Of a stretch of 64,000 nt of DNA, positions 44,526 to 52,947 are shown in pieces. The stretch lies in assembly GCF_002233675.1 (NCBI RefSeq), contig NZ_NMUQ01000003.1, positions 246,010 to 310,009 of the forward strand, read 5' to 3'. The DNA is from Paenibacillus herberti. Its GTDB lineage: Bacteria; Bacillota; Bacilli; Paenibacillales; Paenibacillaceae. Numbering within the stretch: position 1 is the first letter of the stretch; each line of letters starts with the position of its first letter. Under the pieces are notes generated by a model. It made no database searches and was not told the DNA's origin. It was given only the letters and a program-made list of their open reading frames with translations. Position numbers and translations under genes: made by a program.

Positions 44526-45881
44526 TCAAATATAACTCAATCCAGCTGTATATGGAAAAGGCAGTGGAAAGAAATCACGGAGCAGCTCGGCCTGCGATTC
44601 GCTGAATGGAAGCAGGCGATTGTCCGCCTTGATCCCCGAACCGGTGAGCTTGGCCGTAGAAGATGCAGAGCTTGAGCTTGTCCCGGCCATTTCCGGAAGA
44701 TGCCCAGATGGAGCTGGAGATCTAGAGCTCGTCCCGGCCATTGTGGGCAACAGCTCGGCTCGTTGTTCCAAGGCCATCTTGCGTACAAAGGCATCCGGGC
44801 CGTCGTCCGGCTCCGCATCCGGGCCGTCAAACAGCAGCAGGGCCCAAGCGCGAGAGCTGAGCGGAATCAACTCATCGCCTAGACGGAGTGCGTATTCCTC
44901 GTCCGATAGACGTTTTATGCCCCATGAGGGCATGACTCGTCCTGCTGTTGCGGCTGCCGCCTCAAAGTAGGGCTCCAATTGCTCCCATAACAACGGCAAA
45001 TTCATAATTCGCACCGTGCCCTGATTGTGGCTGCTTGTATAAGGATGCCCGTCCAGCAGCTTCATCATGCGGCGCTCGTGGGAGGCCGCGAACAACAGCA
45101 TGGAGGAGAGCTGCATCCTTGTCATCGCTTCCTGAATCAGCGGCAATGCGACGGCGGCCTTGCCGCCCCACTCGACGATGAAGGGCTCCAGGTCGGAATC
45201 CGCAGGAATCGGGCCGGAGGCGATAACGGCGTAGGCTTCCAGTTGTCCGTTCTTTTCCGCGACAAAAACATCATGATGGAATCGATACATGGCGGCTACA
45301 GCCTCGCTGTGCAACTCCTGCGCCAAATCCGCGATGCTGCGACGGTATCCCGCTGGTTTACTGTTGGCAAGCGCTTGAAGACGGAACCAGTCGCTCGGCT
45401 CCAGTTTGCGGGCGGTCATGCCGGATGGCATGTTCGACTTGTGGGGAATTCGATAACGGCGCACCGAGCCGAAGGCAAAACAACCGTTGCGACGGTACAG
45501 GGAACGTGTACCGGAGATGAGCATGAGCGCCGCTCCCATCGCTTCTGCTTGATGGAAGGCTTCGTTTAGCAGGACGCTTGCATGCCCTTGTCCCCGATAA
45601 TCGGGATGGGTGCAAACGGAGCCCAGGGCGCAGACGCTGAGCACCGCCTGTCCGATGAAAATTTGCTGCGGAACAAACCCGATGAATGAGACGAGCTGGC
45701 CCTCTTCGGTAATACCGAGGGACAACCCAATCGCAGGATCAAAAATGCGAGGGAAGCTGTCGCCCATCGAGCTTTGCTCCCCATCACGGAAAACAAGATC
45801 GGCCAAGGCGACCGCTTCATCCAGCTCCTGCCGACTTAACCGCCGGCGCAGTTGTTTAAAACCGATCGAATTCGTATCCAC
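44526..45881 (-). CDS. GNAT N-acetyltransferase (Eis-like)
   Basis: A 451-residue protein from GTG 45881 after GGGGAG. The first 150 residues are a GNAT domain with the acetyl-CoA loop VCTHPDYRGQGHASVLLNEA. A second, degenerate GNAT-like half and a C-terminal sterol-carrier-like part follow, the three-part layout of Eis-type acetyltransferases that modify aminoglycosides or peptides. Near residues 390-415 is a Ser/Ala-rich insert in which MAGTSS occurs twice, from a short DNA duplication. The true acceptor is unknown. Confidence 0.8.
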   Translation of the reverse strand: MDTNSIGFKQLRRRLSRQELDEAVALADLVFRDGEQSSMGDSFPRIFDPAIGLSLGITEEGQLVSFIGFVPQQIFIGQAVLSVCALGSVCTHPDYRGQGHASVLLNEAFHQAEAMGAALMLISGTRSLYRRNGCFAFGSVRRYRIPHKSNMPSGMTARKLEPSDWFRLQALANSKPAGYRRSIADLAQELHSEAVAAMYRFHHDVFVAEKNGQLEAYAVIASGPIPADSDLEPFIVEWGGKAAVALPLIQEAMTRMQLSSMLLFAASHERRMMKLLDGHPYTSSHNQGTVRIMNLPLLWEQLEPYFEAAAATAGRVMPSWGIKRLSDEEYALRLGDELIPLSSRAWALLLFDGPDAEPDDGPDAFVRKMALEQRAELLPTMAGTSSRSPAPSGHLPEMAGTSSSSASSTAKLTGSGIKADNRLLPFSESQAELLRDFFPLPFPYTAGLSYI

Positions 45882-46015
45882 CTTGACTCTCCCCTTCTCT
45901 TAACAAATATTTCTCGCAGTAATGGTTGGTAGATTAACAGAAAAGGCACCTGTCCAATCGAAACATTGCTGTCTATCATATACTGTTCCATCCTCTAAGA
46001 AAGGAGGGGTTTTGC

Positions 46016-46447
46016 ATGCCAGAATTCCTCGATCTAAAGTCAAGTCAGAACGCCAGCTTTGCGAATTCCATCGCCATTCCAATTACGGCAATCAACACTG
46101 CTCAGCTTATCGCTCAACAAACGCTTGATCTGAGCGATGGAGAAGCAGGGGAAACACGAGTTGATTTCAGCGGCGTATGTGGAGTTCAGCTCGGAGTCTC
46201 GCAACCCGTCGCGACGATAACGATTTCGGTCGTTCGAGGCAATCTGCCTACCGATCCGCTCGTTTTCTCGGGAGCCCAGGCTCTCGACACCAGCTTGAGC
46301 GGACCCCAGTTAATCAATGTTACTGGCTCGGATTTCTTTGCACCGAACACGGTTCAGACCTATACTGCGTTTGTCTCGTCTTCGGCATTGGGTACTATCC
46401 GGGTAGGTCCTGAAAGCTTTTACTTTATCGGTACCTCCGACTCGTAA
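46016..46447 (+). CDS. Hypothetical beta-rich, probable spore-surface protein
   Basis: A 143-residue protein with a strong site (AGGAGGGG) 6 bp before the ATG and its own terminator. No signal peptide. The sequence alternates short strands (VATITISVVRGNLPTDPLVF, QTYTAFVSSS) and is rich in Ser, Thr and Val, as in exosporium or spore-crust proteins of bacilli. One Cys (GVCGVQLG). I do not recognise a named family, and the spore link is inferred from composition only. Confidence 0.6.
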   Translation: MPEFLDLKSSQNASFANSIAIPITAINTAQLIAQQTLDLSDGEAGETRVDFSGVCGVQLGVSQPVATITISVVRGNLPTDPLVFSGAQALDTSLSGPQLINVTGSDFFAPNTVQTYTAFVSSSALGTIRVGPESFYFIGTSDS

Positions 46448-46451
46448 TGGC

Positions 46452-46491
46452 AAAAAAGCGGTAAGCAGCCAATGGCTCTGACCGCTTTTTT
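46452..46491 (+). terminator. Terminator of the beta-rich protein gene
   Basis: AAAAAAGCGGT pairs with ACCGCTTTTTT around an inner stem. It is symmetric and may also serve the convergent antiporter gene. Confidence 0.82.
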
Positions 46492-46513
46492 TATGAATTT
46501 GGAGGAATGAAAT

Positions 46514-47740
46514 TCATCTCGAAGTTTTCGGTGAGCGTCTCCGCTCATGACGCGCGTTGAAGCCGAAAATCGGATCCAGAATACGGAACACCAGCTTGCT
46601 CTCCTTTGTAAGCAGCGGCCCCAAAATGGCCAAAATGAGTACATACAGGGCAGCAAAGGGCTGGACAATGGCGGCAAGACCGCCGGCCAGCGCCAGATTG
46701 GCCATGATGATGGAGAACTCGCCCCGGGCAACGATCGTCAGCCCAATCTTGGCTGAAGCATAGGGTGGGATTCCAGCGCTGCGTCCCGCCAGCATGCCGG
46801 CGATGAAGTTGCCGATCAGCGTTAGTACAACAGCGATAAGCGCCATCCATACGGCGCCGCCGAGCGCGGTTGGATCGATGGTCAGGCCGAACCCGAAGAA
46901 GAACAGCGCTCCGAAAAAGTCGCGGAAAGGCAAGATCAGCTTTTCGATTCGATGGGCATGATTCGTTTCGGCCAGCACAAGTCCAACGAGCAGAGCTCCG
47001 ATTGCCTCGGCAACATGGATCGTTTCGGCAAAACCGGCAATCAGGAAAAGCGCTGCAAAAATGACGAGCAGAAACAGCTCATTGGAGCGAATATCGAGCC
47101 ATCGATTAAGCAAAGGCACTATTTTGCGACCGACGATAAGCACGCCGAGCATGAAGAATAGGGCGATTAATGCGGACAGGATGACACCGCCTACGCTGGA
47201 GGAAGAGCTCAGTACAAGCCCTGAGACGATGGAAATATACAGGGCGAGGAAAACATCCTCGAACATGATGATGCCGAGAATCATCTCTGTTTCCTGATTG
47301 GCGGTCCGCTTGAGATCAACCAACACCTTGGCGACGATTGCGCTCGAGGATATGGTGGTGATGCCAGCGATGATGAGAACTTCTGCGAGCGGAAGGCCGG
47401 TCAGGAATCCGAACAGCAGCCCCAGCGTGAAATTAATGCCGATGTAGATGCTGCCGCCTACAGCAATCGATTTACCGGACTTGATGAGGCGGCCAACTGA
47501 AAATTCAAGACCGAGGTACAACAGGAGGAAAAGCACGCCGATGCGGCCGAAAAAATCGATCAGCTCCGCGCTGTTAATAAAGCGAAAGTCTAGGTAGCCC
47601 CAATGGAACGCATGAGGTCCGACGGCCATTCCGACTAGGATGTAGAAGGGGATGACAGAAAATTTGAGCTTGATGGATAAAATACCAGCCAAAACGCAAA
47701 GCCCGATGGCGAGACCAATTTCCAGTACAATATGATCCAT
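46514..47740 (-). CDS. khtU: K+/H+ antiporter subunit, KefB/CPA2 type (KhtU-like)
   Basis: A 408-residue antiporter with about twelve spans of the Na/H exchanger fold. IPFYILVGMAVGPHAF and LYLGLEFSVGRLIKSGKS are CPA2 marks, and ASAKIGLTIVARGEFSIIMA carries the conserved late motif. No C-terminal RCK domain is attached, because regulation comes from the separate KhtT-like protein encoded 3 bp upstream. The pair matches the KhtTU potassium efflux system of B. subtilis, which responds to c-di-AMP and alkaline pH. Confidence 0.88.
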   Translation of the reverse strand: MDHIVLEIGLAIGLCVLAGILSIKLKFSVIPFYILVGMAVGPHAFHWGYLDFRFINSAELIDFFGRIGVLFLLLYLGLEFSVGRLIKSGKSIAVGGSIYIGINFTLGLLFGFLTGLPLAEVLIIAGITTISSSAIVAKVLVDLKRTANQETEMILGIIMFEDVFLALYISIVSGLVLSSSSSVGGVILSALIALFFMLGVLIVGRKIVPLLNRWLDIRSNELFLLVIFAALFLIAGFAETIHVAEAIGALLVGLVLAETNHAHRIEKLILPFRDFFGALFFFGFGLTIDPTALGGAVWMALIAVVLTLIGNFIAGMLAGRSAGIPPYASAKIGLTIVARGEFSIIMANLALAGGLAAIVQPFAALYVLILAILGPLLTKESKLVFRILDPIFGFNARHERRRSPKTSR

Positions 47741-47743
47741 CGG

Positions 47744-48235
47744 TCATTCACATCCACTCTTTAGGATGTCGCGGAACGCTTTTTGCTGGCTGCGTTCACC
47801 GGCTACAATTAGGAGAGCCTCCTCGGTCAGGACTAAATCTGGTCCGGGACTGATATGTTTGTGCCCGCCGCGCTCTACGACGGCCAGCACGCTTGCGCCG
47901 GAGCGCCTGCGCACATCAAGCTCACCGATGGAATGGTGCACACAACGATAACCAGGTTCGACGCGGTACCATTCGATAATAAGATCGTCGAGTACCATCT
48001 CGATATTTTCCAAGGCTCGCGGTTTGTACTGCATGCCCCCTAGAATGGATGCCAGTAAACGCGCCTCGTCATCGTCAAGGGAGAACACAGGCTCGAAATC
48101 GTCGTCTTGATCCGTCTGCATGTAACATTCCCGTCGCCCGTCGTCATGCACAACGACGATCAGCACGTCGCCACCGCGAGAACTGATGCGGAATTTCTTG
48201 CCGATCCCCGGCAGGTGGGTTTCTCTGATGTCCAT
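47744..48235 (-). CDS. khtT: TrkA-C domain regulator of the antiporter (KhtT-like)
   Basis: A 163-residue cytoplasmic protein, AGGAGG 8 bp before the ATG. The N-terminal part (RETHLPGIGKKFRISSRGGD) and the C-terminal RCK_C domain (RRRSGASVLAVVERGGHKHI, then LVLTEEALLIVAG) match KhtT in length and order. The RCK_C dimer is where c-di-AMP binds in the B. subtilis protein. First gene of the khtTU unit. Confidence 0.88.
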   Translation of the reverse strand: MDIRETHLPGIGKKFRISSRGGDVLIVVVHDDGRRECYMQTDQDDDFEPVFSLDDDEARLLASILGGMQYKPRALENIEMVLDDLIIEWYRVEPGYRCVHHSIGELDVRRRSGASVLAVVERGGHKHISPGPDLVLTEEALLIVAGERSQQKAFRDILKSGCE

Positions 48236-48512
48236 CTATGTTGCCTCCTGTCAGTTGTTGAATCCGTCTTTAGCTTTAGGTTGCCTTAATGGGCCGAATC
48301 CAATCGTCGCCTGCCAAAAAAGTGCAGATTCAAAGCGCATGTCGGATAATTGAGCCTCCATGCAGGTTTTTGTAAGCTAATTACCCAATTTATATGTTCC
48401 CTAATCAGATCGGAATAGAAAAAGAGCCTCGTCCATGTTTTAAACGGACAAGGCTCTTGAAATTATGAAGTGCTGAAGAATGATGCAGAGTGATGCATGA
48501 TGATAACGAGTG
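48236..48512. other. Intergenic region with terminator
   Basis: A 280-bp gap between khtT and the peptidase gene. It carries the khtT promoter region and the peptidase terminator at 48418-48459. I see nothing else. Confidence 0.5.
48418..48459 (-). terminator. Terminator of the oligoendopeptidase gene
   Basis: AAGAGCCTCGTCC pairs with GGACAAGGCTCTT (one mismatch), with a loop of about 11 nt. On the minus strand TTTTT follows. Confidence 0.82.
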
Positions 48513-50210
48513 TTAGAGATTGCTGTCGTCGATGCCCTCCAGCCACTGGCTGATTTCGCCGATTACGCTGGTCACTGATCCCTCCTCGAATGGCGAGAGC
48601 AGCCCTGCGCTTGCGACGAGGGAGGTGAAGGATTGGCTGCCGCCAAGACGACATAGCGCGAGGTAATTTTGCCAAGTCGTGTTGAAGTCTTCTCTGGACC
48701 GCTTCCAGAACTGGAAGGCGCATAGCTGGGCGAGTGTATAATCAATATAATAAAACGGAGCCTGGAAAATATGGCTCTGTTTCTGCCAAGCGCCGCCGCG
48801 CTCCAAATAATCATTGCCGTCGAAGCTGCGGAAAGGACGGTAAATTTTTTCGATCTCGCGCCATTGGGCTTTGCGCTCCGCTGGGGAAGCTTCCGGATTT
48901 TCGTATACAAAATGCTGGAATTCATCTACGGATACCCCGTAAGGGATGAAGCTCAGCGCCGAGGCCAAGTGGTCAAAGCGGTATTTGTCGGTATCCTCTT
49001 TGAAAAACAGCTCCATCCACGGCCAGGCAAGGAATTCCATGCTCATGGAATGAATCTCAGCCGCCTCCATCGTCGGCCATAAGTATTCTGGAATATCGAA
49101 GCCGCGGCTCATATACACCTGGAAGGCATGGCCCGCTTCATGGGTCAACACGTCGATGTCACCGGAGGTTCCGTTGAAGTTGGCAAAAATGAATGGAGAT
49201 TCGTATTCGCTTATATACGTACAGTAACCCCCGCTCTCTTTGCCCCTTTTGCTGAGTAGATCCAGCAGTTCTCTATCGGACATGAATTTGAAAAACTCGT
49301 CCAGCTCCGGACTCATTTCACGATACATCTGGCGGCCCTGCTCCAAAATCCAGTCAGGATCGCCTTTTGGAGTGGCGTTGCCGCTCTTGAAGCTGAAGCC
49401 CTCGTCGTAGTAATTCAGCTTGTCCACACCGATACGCGCTTGCTGGCGCTCAGCGAGGCGGACAGCTACTGGTACGATATGCTCGCGTACTTGGCGGCGG
49501 AAGTTCGCAACCATAGCGGCGTCGTAGTCTGTGCGGCCAAGCCGGTCATAGCCTAGCTGTACATAGTTTTCATAACCGAGCTTATGGGCAATTGTTGTAC
49601 GTACTTTGACAAGCTCGTCGTAGATGCGGTCCAGCTCCGGCTCATTGCCAGCCATGAAGCCGTAAAGAGCCTCGCTTGAATCGCGGCGTACGTCCCGGTC
49701 GGTCGACTGGGTGTAGGGAGTCAGCTGGGAAAGCGTGCGCTCCTCGCCGTCAAACGGGATTTTGGCGGAGGCGATCAGCTGGCTATATTCGCTCCGCAGC
49801 TTGTTCTCAAGCTGCAGCTCCTCGATGATTTCGGGTTTAAATGTTTTGAGCGCAAGCTCGGCCGTGCGGAGAAGTTGGGTACCGTAGCGCTCCTCCAGTC
49901 CATCGCGGAAAGTGGATTCTGTAAGAGCACGATAATAATCGGTCACAAATTCCTGAAAGACGGGTCCGACTTCATCGGAAAAATCTTGTTCAGCCTTGTA
50001 GAACTCGTCGGTTGTATTTACAGAGTGGCGGATATATACGAGTTGGAACATCGTTTCAACTTCACTGCGCAGCTTGTTCACTGCGGCAATCACCTCAAGC
50101 TGTTCCTCCAGGCTGGAGGCGTTGCGAATCGCTGTTATTTTCTCCTTAAAGGCAGTTGCTACAGCTTCGCGGTCCGGTCTTTCGTAACGGTATTCGCTGA
50201 ACTTCAACAT
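48513..50210 (-). CDS. M3-family oligoendopeptidase (PepF-like)
   Basis: A 565-residue zinc peptidase from the ATG at 50210 after AGAGGTG; the longer frame to 50243 has no better site. The zinc motif DVLTHEAGHAFQVYMSR (HExxH) and the downstream Glu (MEAAEIHSMSMEF) are intact. It should cleave short cytoplasmic peptides. The N-terminal lobe (KFSEYRYERPDREAVATAFK) is the usual one for the Gram-positive M3 subgroup that includes PepF-like enzymes. A single-gene unit divergent from the kinase gene at 50403. Confidence 0.93.
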   Translation of the reverse strand: MLKFSEYRYERPDREAVATAFKEKITAIRNASSLEEQLEVIAAVNKLRSEVETMFQLVYIRHSVNTTDEFYKAEQDFSDEVGPVFQEFVTDYYRALTESTFRDGLEERYGTQLLRTAELALKTFKPEIIEELQLENKLRSEYSQLIASAKIPFDGEERTLSQLTPYTQSTDRDVRRDSSEALYGFMAGNEPELDRIYDELVKVRTTIAHKLGYENYVQLGYDRLGRTDYDAAMVANFRRQVREHIVPVAVRLAERQQARIGVDKLNYYDEGFSFKSGNATPKGDPDWILEQGRQMYREMSPELDEFFKFMSDRELLDLLSKRGKESGGYCTYISEYESPFIFANFNGTSGDIDVLTHEAGHAFQVYMSRGFDIPEYLWPTMEAAEIHSMSMEFLAWPWMELFFKEDTDKYRFDHLASALSFIPYGVSVDEFQHFVYENPEASPAERKAQWREIEKIYRPFRSFDGNDYLERGGAWQKQSHIFQAPFYYIDYTLAQLCAFQFWKRSREDFNTTWQNYLALCRLGGSQSFTSLVASAGLLSPFEEGSVTSVIGEISQWLEGIDDSNL

Positions 50211-50402
50211 ATCGGCACCTCTTTCAGAAGGTAGGTATGCCATAATGGCTCTCTTATTATAGCGAAAGCTTTTGGAATATGGAGGAAAATTTAGTTATAA
50301 CCGAATTGCCCGCCCTCTACTGAGGGGTTAAACTTATGCTATTGTATGAAAGTAGATCAAGCGGACGCAGTCTGTCTGCATATAGAGAGGGCGATTGGAA
50401 CA

Positions 50403-51428
50403 GTGAGTCAACAAATGAAGGTGACGCTGCCCCGAGTAGCGGTAGCGGGTAGCTTGAATATGGATTTGGTCATTAGCATGGAGCGTATGCCAAAAGCAGG
50501 CGAAACGCTCAGCGGCAGCGCGCTGCACACATTGCCTGGCGGCAAAGGGGCAAATCAGGCAGCAGGCTGCGCCCGAATGGGTGCGGAGACGGCGATGATC
50601 GGCCGAGTCGGCCGGGATGCTTTTGGCGGCCAGCTGCTGGAGCAGATGCGCCGGATGGGCGTAAATACAGCCGGGATTGGCGAACATGAAAGCGCTCCGA
50701 CTGGCATCGCCTCCATTTACCATACTCGCGAGGATAACTGCATCGTCATCGTTGCTGGTGCCAACGGAGAATGTGATGAGAGCTGGATTGAAAGCAATCG
50801 TGATGCAATCGAGGAGGCACAAGTACTACTCGTACAGCTTGAAATTCCGCTGCCTGCTGTGCAGCGCTCCCTTGAAATTGCCCGCGCGGCCGGCGTTGTC
50901 ACGGTGCTCAATCCGGCTCCGGCGCGTGAGCTGCCGCGTGAGCTGTTGGAGCTGGCGGATTACATCACGCCGAATGAGACCGAGTTCGCCGAGCTGTCCG
51001 GAACGTCTGCGGAGACTGAGGCGGAGCTGCGCGAAACGATCTCCACGTGGCAATCACAGGTTGGCAGTCGCGTAATCGTTACGCGCGGCGGAGCTGGATG
51101 TTCTTTCCTCGGCGTCGACGGTCAATTGCTGACCGCTTCCGCACCGAAAGTGGAGGTCGTGGATACGACCGGAGCCGGTGATACGCTGAACGCTGCGCTT
51201 TGCGTGAAGCTGGCGGAGCTGATTGGGGAGCGTGGCGAGCTACGCCAGGTGAATGAGGTTAGTTTGGGGGCAGCTCCAGTCGGAGACGCCGAGCTGCTGG
51301 AGTCGCTGCGCTTCGCCGTACAAGCGGCGTCCCTGGCGGTTACCCGCTTCGGCGCGCAGGACGGGCTTCCTTCGCGGGACGAGGTTGAGCAGGCTCTGGC
51401 CTTGGCGGCGGGGGCTTCGGGCGAGTAA
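50403..51428 (+). CDS. PfkB-family sugar kinase, ribokinase type
   Basis: A kinase of about 341 residues. The frame opens at ATG 50346, but the GTG at 50403, after GAGAGGG, brings the N-terminus (VAVAGSLNMDLVISMERMPK) to the normal ribokinase position. PfkB signatures are LPGGKGANQAAGCARMG and the anion-hole VVDTTGAGDTLNAAL with the catalytic Asp. It probably phosphorylates ribose or a similar sugar, but no transporter gene adjoins. A segment near residues 285-305 (LRQVNEVSLGAAPVGDAELL) is an insertion compared with typical RbsK. Confidence 0.88.
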   Translation: MSQQMKVTLPRVAVAGSLNMDLVISMERMPKAGETLSGSALHTLPGGKGANQAAGCARMGAETAMIGRVGRDAFGGQLLEQMRRMGVNTAGIGEHESAPTGIASIYHTREDNCIVIVAGANGECDESWIESNRDAIEEAQVLLVQLEIPLPAVQRSLEIARAAGVVTVLNPAPARELPRELLELADYITPNETEFAELSGTSAETEAELRETISTWQSQVGSRVIVTRGGAGCSFLGVDGQLLTASAPKVEVVDTTGAGDTLNAALCVKLAELIGERGELRQVNEVSLGAAPVGDAELLESLRFAVQAASLAVTRFGAQDGLPSRDEVEQALALAAGASGE

Positions 51429-51455
51429 GCCAGAACTGCTAGTTAGCGCGTAAGC

Positions 51456-51600
51456 GAAGAGCGGATGTTGCTGGTTAGTGTGGTCAGCGAACGAAGAGCG
51501 GATGTTGCTCATTTGAGTGAGCAGCGAGCGAAGAGCGGATGTTGCTGTTTAGCTTGGGCAGCGAGCGAAAAGTGGATGTTGCTGTTTAGCTTGATCTTGA
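51456..51600. repeat. 37-bp tandem repeat, 4 copies
   Basis: The core GAAGAGCGGATGTTGCT recurs at 51456, 51493, 51530 and 51567 (last copy GAAAAGTGGATG), exactly 37 bp apart. The intervening bases vary (TTAG, TTGAG, GTTTAGC). It starts about 28 bp after the kinase stop and is a different sequence from the hairpin array that follows. Confidence 0.93.
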
Positions 51601-51607
51601 GTAGTGG

Positions 51608-51630
51608 AGCGCCCCCGGGGGGCGCTTTTC
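51608..51630 (+). terminator. Terminator of the ribokinase-type gene
   Basis: AGCGCCCC-CGG-GGGGCGCT, an 8-bp perfect stem, followed by TTTTC. It lies between the 37-bp repeats and hairpin array B. Confidence 0.85.
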
Positions 51631-51662
51631 TTGTTTCAGAACGATATAAAATTTGATGAATT

Positions 51663-52558
51663 GCTTCGAAAGCGGTCCCAACGAACAAAGTAAGTAGTCG
51701 AAGTTACTTGAACGCGCCGGAAGCGGCCTCAACGAACAAATCAAGTAGTCGAAGTTACTTGATCGCACCGAAAGCGGCCTCAACGAACAAATCAAGTAGT
51801 CGAAGTTACTTGAACGCGCCGGAAGCGGCCCCAGTGCGCAAAGCAAGTAGTCGAAGTTACTTGAACGCGTCAAAAGCGGCCTCAACGATCAAATCAAGTA
51901 GTCGAAGTTACTTGAACGCGCCGGAAGCGGCTCCAACGATTAAAGTAAGTAGTCGAAGTTACTTGAACGCGCCGGAAGCGGCTCCAACGATTAAAGTAAG
52001 TAGTCGAAGTTACTTGAACGCGCCGGAAGCGGCCTCAACGAACAAATCAAGTAGTCGAAGTTACTTGAACGCGCCGGAAGCGGCCTCAACGAACAAATCA
52101 AGTAGTCGAAGTTACTTGAACGCGCCGGAAGCGGCCTCAACGATCAAATCAAGTAGTCGAAGTTACTTGAACGCGCCGGAAGCGGCCTCAACGATCAAAG
52201 CAAGTAGTCGAAGTTACTTGAACGCGCCGGAAGCAGCTCCAACGATTAAAGTAAGTAGTCGAAGTTACTTGAACGCGCCGGAAGCGGCCTCAACGATCAA
52301 ATCAAGTAGTCGAAGTTACTTGAACGCGCCGGAAGCAGCTCCAACGATTAAAGTAAGTAGTCGAAGTTACTTGAACGCGCCGGAAGCGGCCTCAACGAAC
52401 AAATCAAGTAGTCGAAGTTACTTGAACGCGTCAAAAGCGGCCTCAACGATCAAATCAAGTAGTCGAAGTTACTTGAACGCGCCGAAAGCCACTCCGATGA
52501 GCAAAGCAAGAAATCGAAGTTACTTGAACACGTCAAGTGATCGTACCACCAGTAAAGC
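51663..52558 (+). repeat. Hairpin array B: 17 copies at 51-bp period
   Basis: The hairpin CAAGTAGTCGAAGTTACTTG recurs every 51 bp from 51691 (core start 51692) to a sixteenth copy at 52457, and a degenerate seventeenth lies at 52508. As RNA from the plus strand it folds into 8 pairs (two G-U) closed by a CGAA loop; on the minus strand two pairs are lost. Spacers are mostly AACGCGCCGGAAGCGG plus one of a few endings (TCAACGAACAAAT, TCAACGATCAAAT, CCAACGATTAAAG), arranged in an interleaved order that suggests unequal exchange. Because 51 is a multiple of three, long frames run through both strands. Confidence 0.95.
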
Positions 52559-52623
52559 GGGGAAGTAGACGAACAGATCGGACAACCAGATCGGACAACC
52601 AGCTTTAGCTTAGGTGAAACAAA

Positions 52624-52655
52624 CAAAAAAGCGCCCGGCCAAGGCCGAACGCTAC
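52624..52655 (-). terminator. Minus-strand terminator
   Basis: AGCG and CCGGCC pair with GGCCG and CGCT around AA, and the minus strand continues with TTTTTT. No annotated long gene ends here, so it implies a short minus-strand transcript from the region to about 53080. Confidence 0.7.
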
Positions 52656-52718
52656 TGCAGTTAGATTGGGAAAACAGTTGCATATTGTCCAAAGCTATAC
52701 GTGGCTACAACTAATCCC

Positions 52719-52862
52719 CTACGATGACAGGGGGTACTTCTCATTTTCGATGAAGACTTGTGTAATGATGCTCGCTGTAGAAAGCTTTCGTCTAAGCAGA
52801 TCGCTTAGAAGGCCGCACTCAGTTAACTTGGTTTTTAATTCTTCACGAACAAGGACTGCCAT
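52719..52862 (-). CDS. Small ORF (47 residues), uncertain
   Basis: ATG at 52862 with AGGGAG 11 bp upstream and stop 64 bp before the minus-strand terminator. It reads MAVLVREELKTKLTECGLLS, then a basic, helical stretch. Unrecognised. It overlaps the preceding small frame slightly. Confidence 0.3.
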   Translation of the reverse strand: MAVLVREELKTKLTECGLLSDLLRRKLSTASIITQVFIENEKYPLSS

Positions 52863-52945
52863 CCTTCAATCATCTCCCTGGAGGGTTGACTGAATGCCTT
52901 CATGTTTATCTCGTTGCGAATTAGCTGAATTTCAAAAAGAAGCAA
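52835..52945 (-). CDS. Small ORF (36 residues), uncertain
   Basis: Starts only at TTG 52945, next to the stop of the previous small frame, and includes EIQLIRNEINMKAFSQ. Its amphipathic helix faintly recalls Spo0E-type phosphatases, but the SQELD signature of that family is absent, so I do not assign it. Confidence 0.2.
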   Translation of the reverse strand: MLLFEIQLIRNEINMKAFSQPSREMIEGWQSLFVKN

Positions 52946-52947
52946 CC

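Noticed and set aside
46870-47297. Several plus-strand frames of 60-80 residues
   Set aside because: All lie opposite the khtU-like antiporter gene and lack start signals.
51663-52558. CRISPR array or a repetitive surface protein gene
   Set aside because: Spacers fall into a few recurring variants. The long frame starts only at an internal TTG without a ribosome site, and the opposite strand is equally open, which follows simply from a 51-bp period.
52835-52945. Spo0E-family phosphatase
   Set aside because: The helix pattern is vaguely similar but the SQELD signature is missing and the only start is TTG.
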